64,000 nucleotides of DNA, from the NCBI RefSeq assembly GCF_045310695.1, contig NZ_JBJIAA010000002.1, positions 1 to 64,000 of the forward strand, given 5' to 3'. Both the position numbers and the translations under genes were made by a program. The notes beneath the pieces are model-generated. The model was given only the letters and a program-made list of their open reading frames with translations, searched no databases and had not been told where the DNA came from. This document shows, piece after piece, positions 62,834-64,000 of the stretch. The DNA comes from Clostridium_S neuense (lineage in GTDB: Bacteria; Bacillota; Clostridia; Clostridiales; Clostridiaceae). How positions within the stretch are numbered: position 1 is the first letter of the stretch; every line of letters starts with the position of its first letter.

Positions 62834-64000
62834 TTATTCTAGTTTAAAAACAATTTTCCCCTTTGCATTTATATATTCAAAATTAACACCATCTGTACTT
62901 ACTAATCCTAATCCGTTTGAAAATGCATCGGCATATTTTAAATGAGGTTTAAATATACGCTTACCAGCTTTATCTACATATTCTTTATCCGTAAAGCTAT
63001 CCTTTTGAACTAATATAGGTCCATCTGCTAGTTTAGAAAGTATAAATTTAAATTGAGGTTTAACAACCATATCACCTTTTTTATTGATAAAACCCCATTT
63101 GTTGTTTACTTCAACAGGTGCCAAATTTTCCGTAAACCCTCCCTCAAACTGGTATTGTGGGCTTATAGAGATATTACCCTTTGTATCTATGTATCCCCAC
63201 TTATTATGTACATTTATAGAAGCTAAACCACTTGAGAATGAATTTAGGACATTAACTTTAGGCTCTGCAACTAAATTTCCTTTTGTATCTATAAAACCTA
63301 AAGTGTCCTTTGTCTTCACAACTGCTAAATTTTCACTAAAATCGCTTGTATATATAAAACCTTTATCAATAACCTTATTACCCTTTTTATCAATATATAT
63401 TTTTTTCTTATCCTTAAGCCCAACTGCAGCTAATCCATCGTTAAAATCGCTTGCAAGGCTAAACTTAGGTTTTATAACTATATTGCCATTGGTATCTGCA
63501 AAACCATACTTTTTATTTTTACAAATTAATATCATCCCATCAGAAACATTTCCCAGTATATCATATCCAGGTTCTAAAATAAGCTTTCCAGTCTTGTTAA
63601 TATAAGCAATTTTCCCATTAATAAAAACCTTTGCAACACCGTCCTTAAATGGAAGAGCATCCTCAAATTGAGGTTTAACAACTATATTTCCGTTAGAATT
63701 TATGTATCCCTTCTTACCATTTACCACTACTACTGCTAATCCATCACTTGAATTTGATGCATAATCATATTGGGGCTTTACAATAATTTTACCTGTTTGA
63801 TCAATAAATCCCCACTTTACTTTATTTCTATAATATGGATCTGTATAATATTTGCTACTAGATGGAAATGCAATCATTTTTTCATTTTTATTTATTTTTG
63901 TATCTATATTGTCACTAGATTTATAACTACACCCACAAAAAACGACTGATATTAACATTATTATATTTATAATGATTATCATTCTATTTATCTTTCTCAT
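62834..64000 (-). CDS. WG-repeat lipoprotein
   Basis: 388 residues, starting exactly at the window edge (ATG 64000; its ribosome binding site is outside). Signal peptide with lipobox FCGC (Cys near 24), then about ten WG/KWG repeats of 33-35 residues, each of the form WGFIDxxGKIVVKPQF. Such repeats form a beta-propeller-like surface protein; function unknown. The repeats range from near-consensus (KWGYIDTKGN) to degenerate (DKEYVDKAGK). Confidence 0.85.
   Translation of the reverse strand: MRKINRMIIIINIIMLISVVFCGCSYKSSDNIDTKINKNEKMIAFPSSSKYYTDPYYRNKVKWGFIDQTGKIIVKPQYDYASNSSDGLAVVVVNGKKGYINSNGNIVVKPQFEDALPFKDGVAKVFINGKIAYINKTGKLILEPGYDILGNVSDGMILICKNKKYGFADTNGNIVIKPKFSLASDFNDGLAAVGLKDKKKIYIDKKGNKVIDKGFIYTSDFSENLAVVKTKDTLGFIDTKGNLVAEPKVNVLNSFSSGLASINVHNKWGYIDTKGNISISPQYQFEGGFTENLAPVEVNNKWGFINKKGDMVVKPQFKFILSKLADGPILVQKDSFTDKEYVDKAGKRIFKPHLKYADAFSNGLGLVSTDGVNFEYINAKGKIVFKLE

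Noticed and set aside
1..64000. CRISPR arrays, tRNA or rRNA genes, prophage
   Set aside because: No regularly spaced direct repeats, cloverleaf-like segments, rRNA-like GC-rich stretches or phage structural genes were seen; only the holin-like uviB hints at phage, and it is better explained by its sigma partner.

Overview
The window is very AT-rich and looks like chromosomal DNA of a low-GC clostridium (Clostridium sensu stricto type). The evidence is strong GGAGG-type ribosome binding sites, frequent GTG and TTG starts, a UviA/UviB-type sigma factor and holin pair, a ferredoxin-fused nitroreductase, and D-alanylation (dlt) genes. No rRNA, tRNA, CRISPR array, transposase or phage structural gene was recognised. 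The species cannot be fixed from sequence alone.

Layout. 0-2 kb: a damaged dlt locus. A terminator is followed by only the last 78 codons of dltB, then intact dltC, dltD and a very small dltX overlapping dltD. 2-4.4 kb: a glycolipid-type glycosyltransferase and a flippase-like membrane protein behind a clear promoter with an operator-like inverted repeat. 4.4-5.2 kb: an orphan uviA/uviB (toxin-type sigma factor plus holin) pair. 5.5-15.1 kb: a flavodoxin-like protein and two complete peptide-antibiotic sensing/resistance modules, one BcrAB/Cpr-like ABC with a two-component system (TCS) and one BceRS-BceAB. 15.3-26.5 kb: a MATE pump, tandem YibE/F proteins, a giant LPXTG-anchored double 5'-nucleotidase, and an ABC plus GDSL-hydrolase operon. 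27-29.6 kb: nitroreductase with a divergent LysR regulator, and bioY with a BirA box. 29.7-35 kb: NarL-type TCS plus FtsX/LolD-type ABC. 35-43.4 kb: a metallophosphoesterase, a beta-lactamase-fold protein, then five CPBP (CAAX/Abi) membrane-protease genes wrapped around an MNT-HEPN toxin-antitoxin pair. 43.8-49.7 kb: a permease-ATPase-permease ABC set and a patatin-HK-RR operon. 49.8-64 kb: chemoreceptor, aminotransferase, cold-shock protein, c-di-GMP enzymes (GGDEF and EAL), lipoproteins, HisC with a phosphatase, an aldose epimerase, a TetR regulator next to a broken hydrolase, and a WG-repeat lipoprotein.

Theme. Much of the window concerns the cell envelope and survival of membrane-active peptides: D-alanylation, glycolipid synthesis, four ABC transporters each adjacent to a sensor kinase/regulator pair, CPBP proteases and a beta-lactamase-like protein. 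Several loci show decay or rearrangement: truncated dltB, a CPBP gene with an internal stop, a truncated hydrolase, and a CPBP gene fused in frame to a fragment of the toxin-antitoxin gene.

The least expected structure is non-coding. Three families of dispersed structured repeats are visible: family A (four copies, about 225-336 bp, several internal hairpins with changes that keep pairing), family B (three copies, a terminator-like hairpin plus a roughly 180-bp palindrome), and family C (four nearly identical terminator hairpins). A and B copies lie at gene 3' ends, and some supply or overlap the stop codon. No coding capacity was seen in them, so they look like MITE-like or structured-RNA elements.
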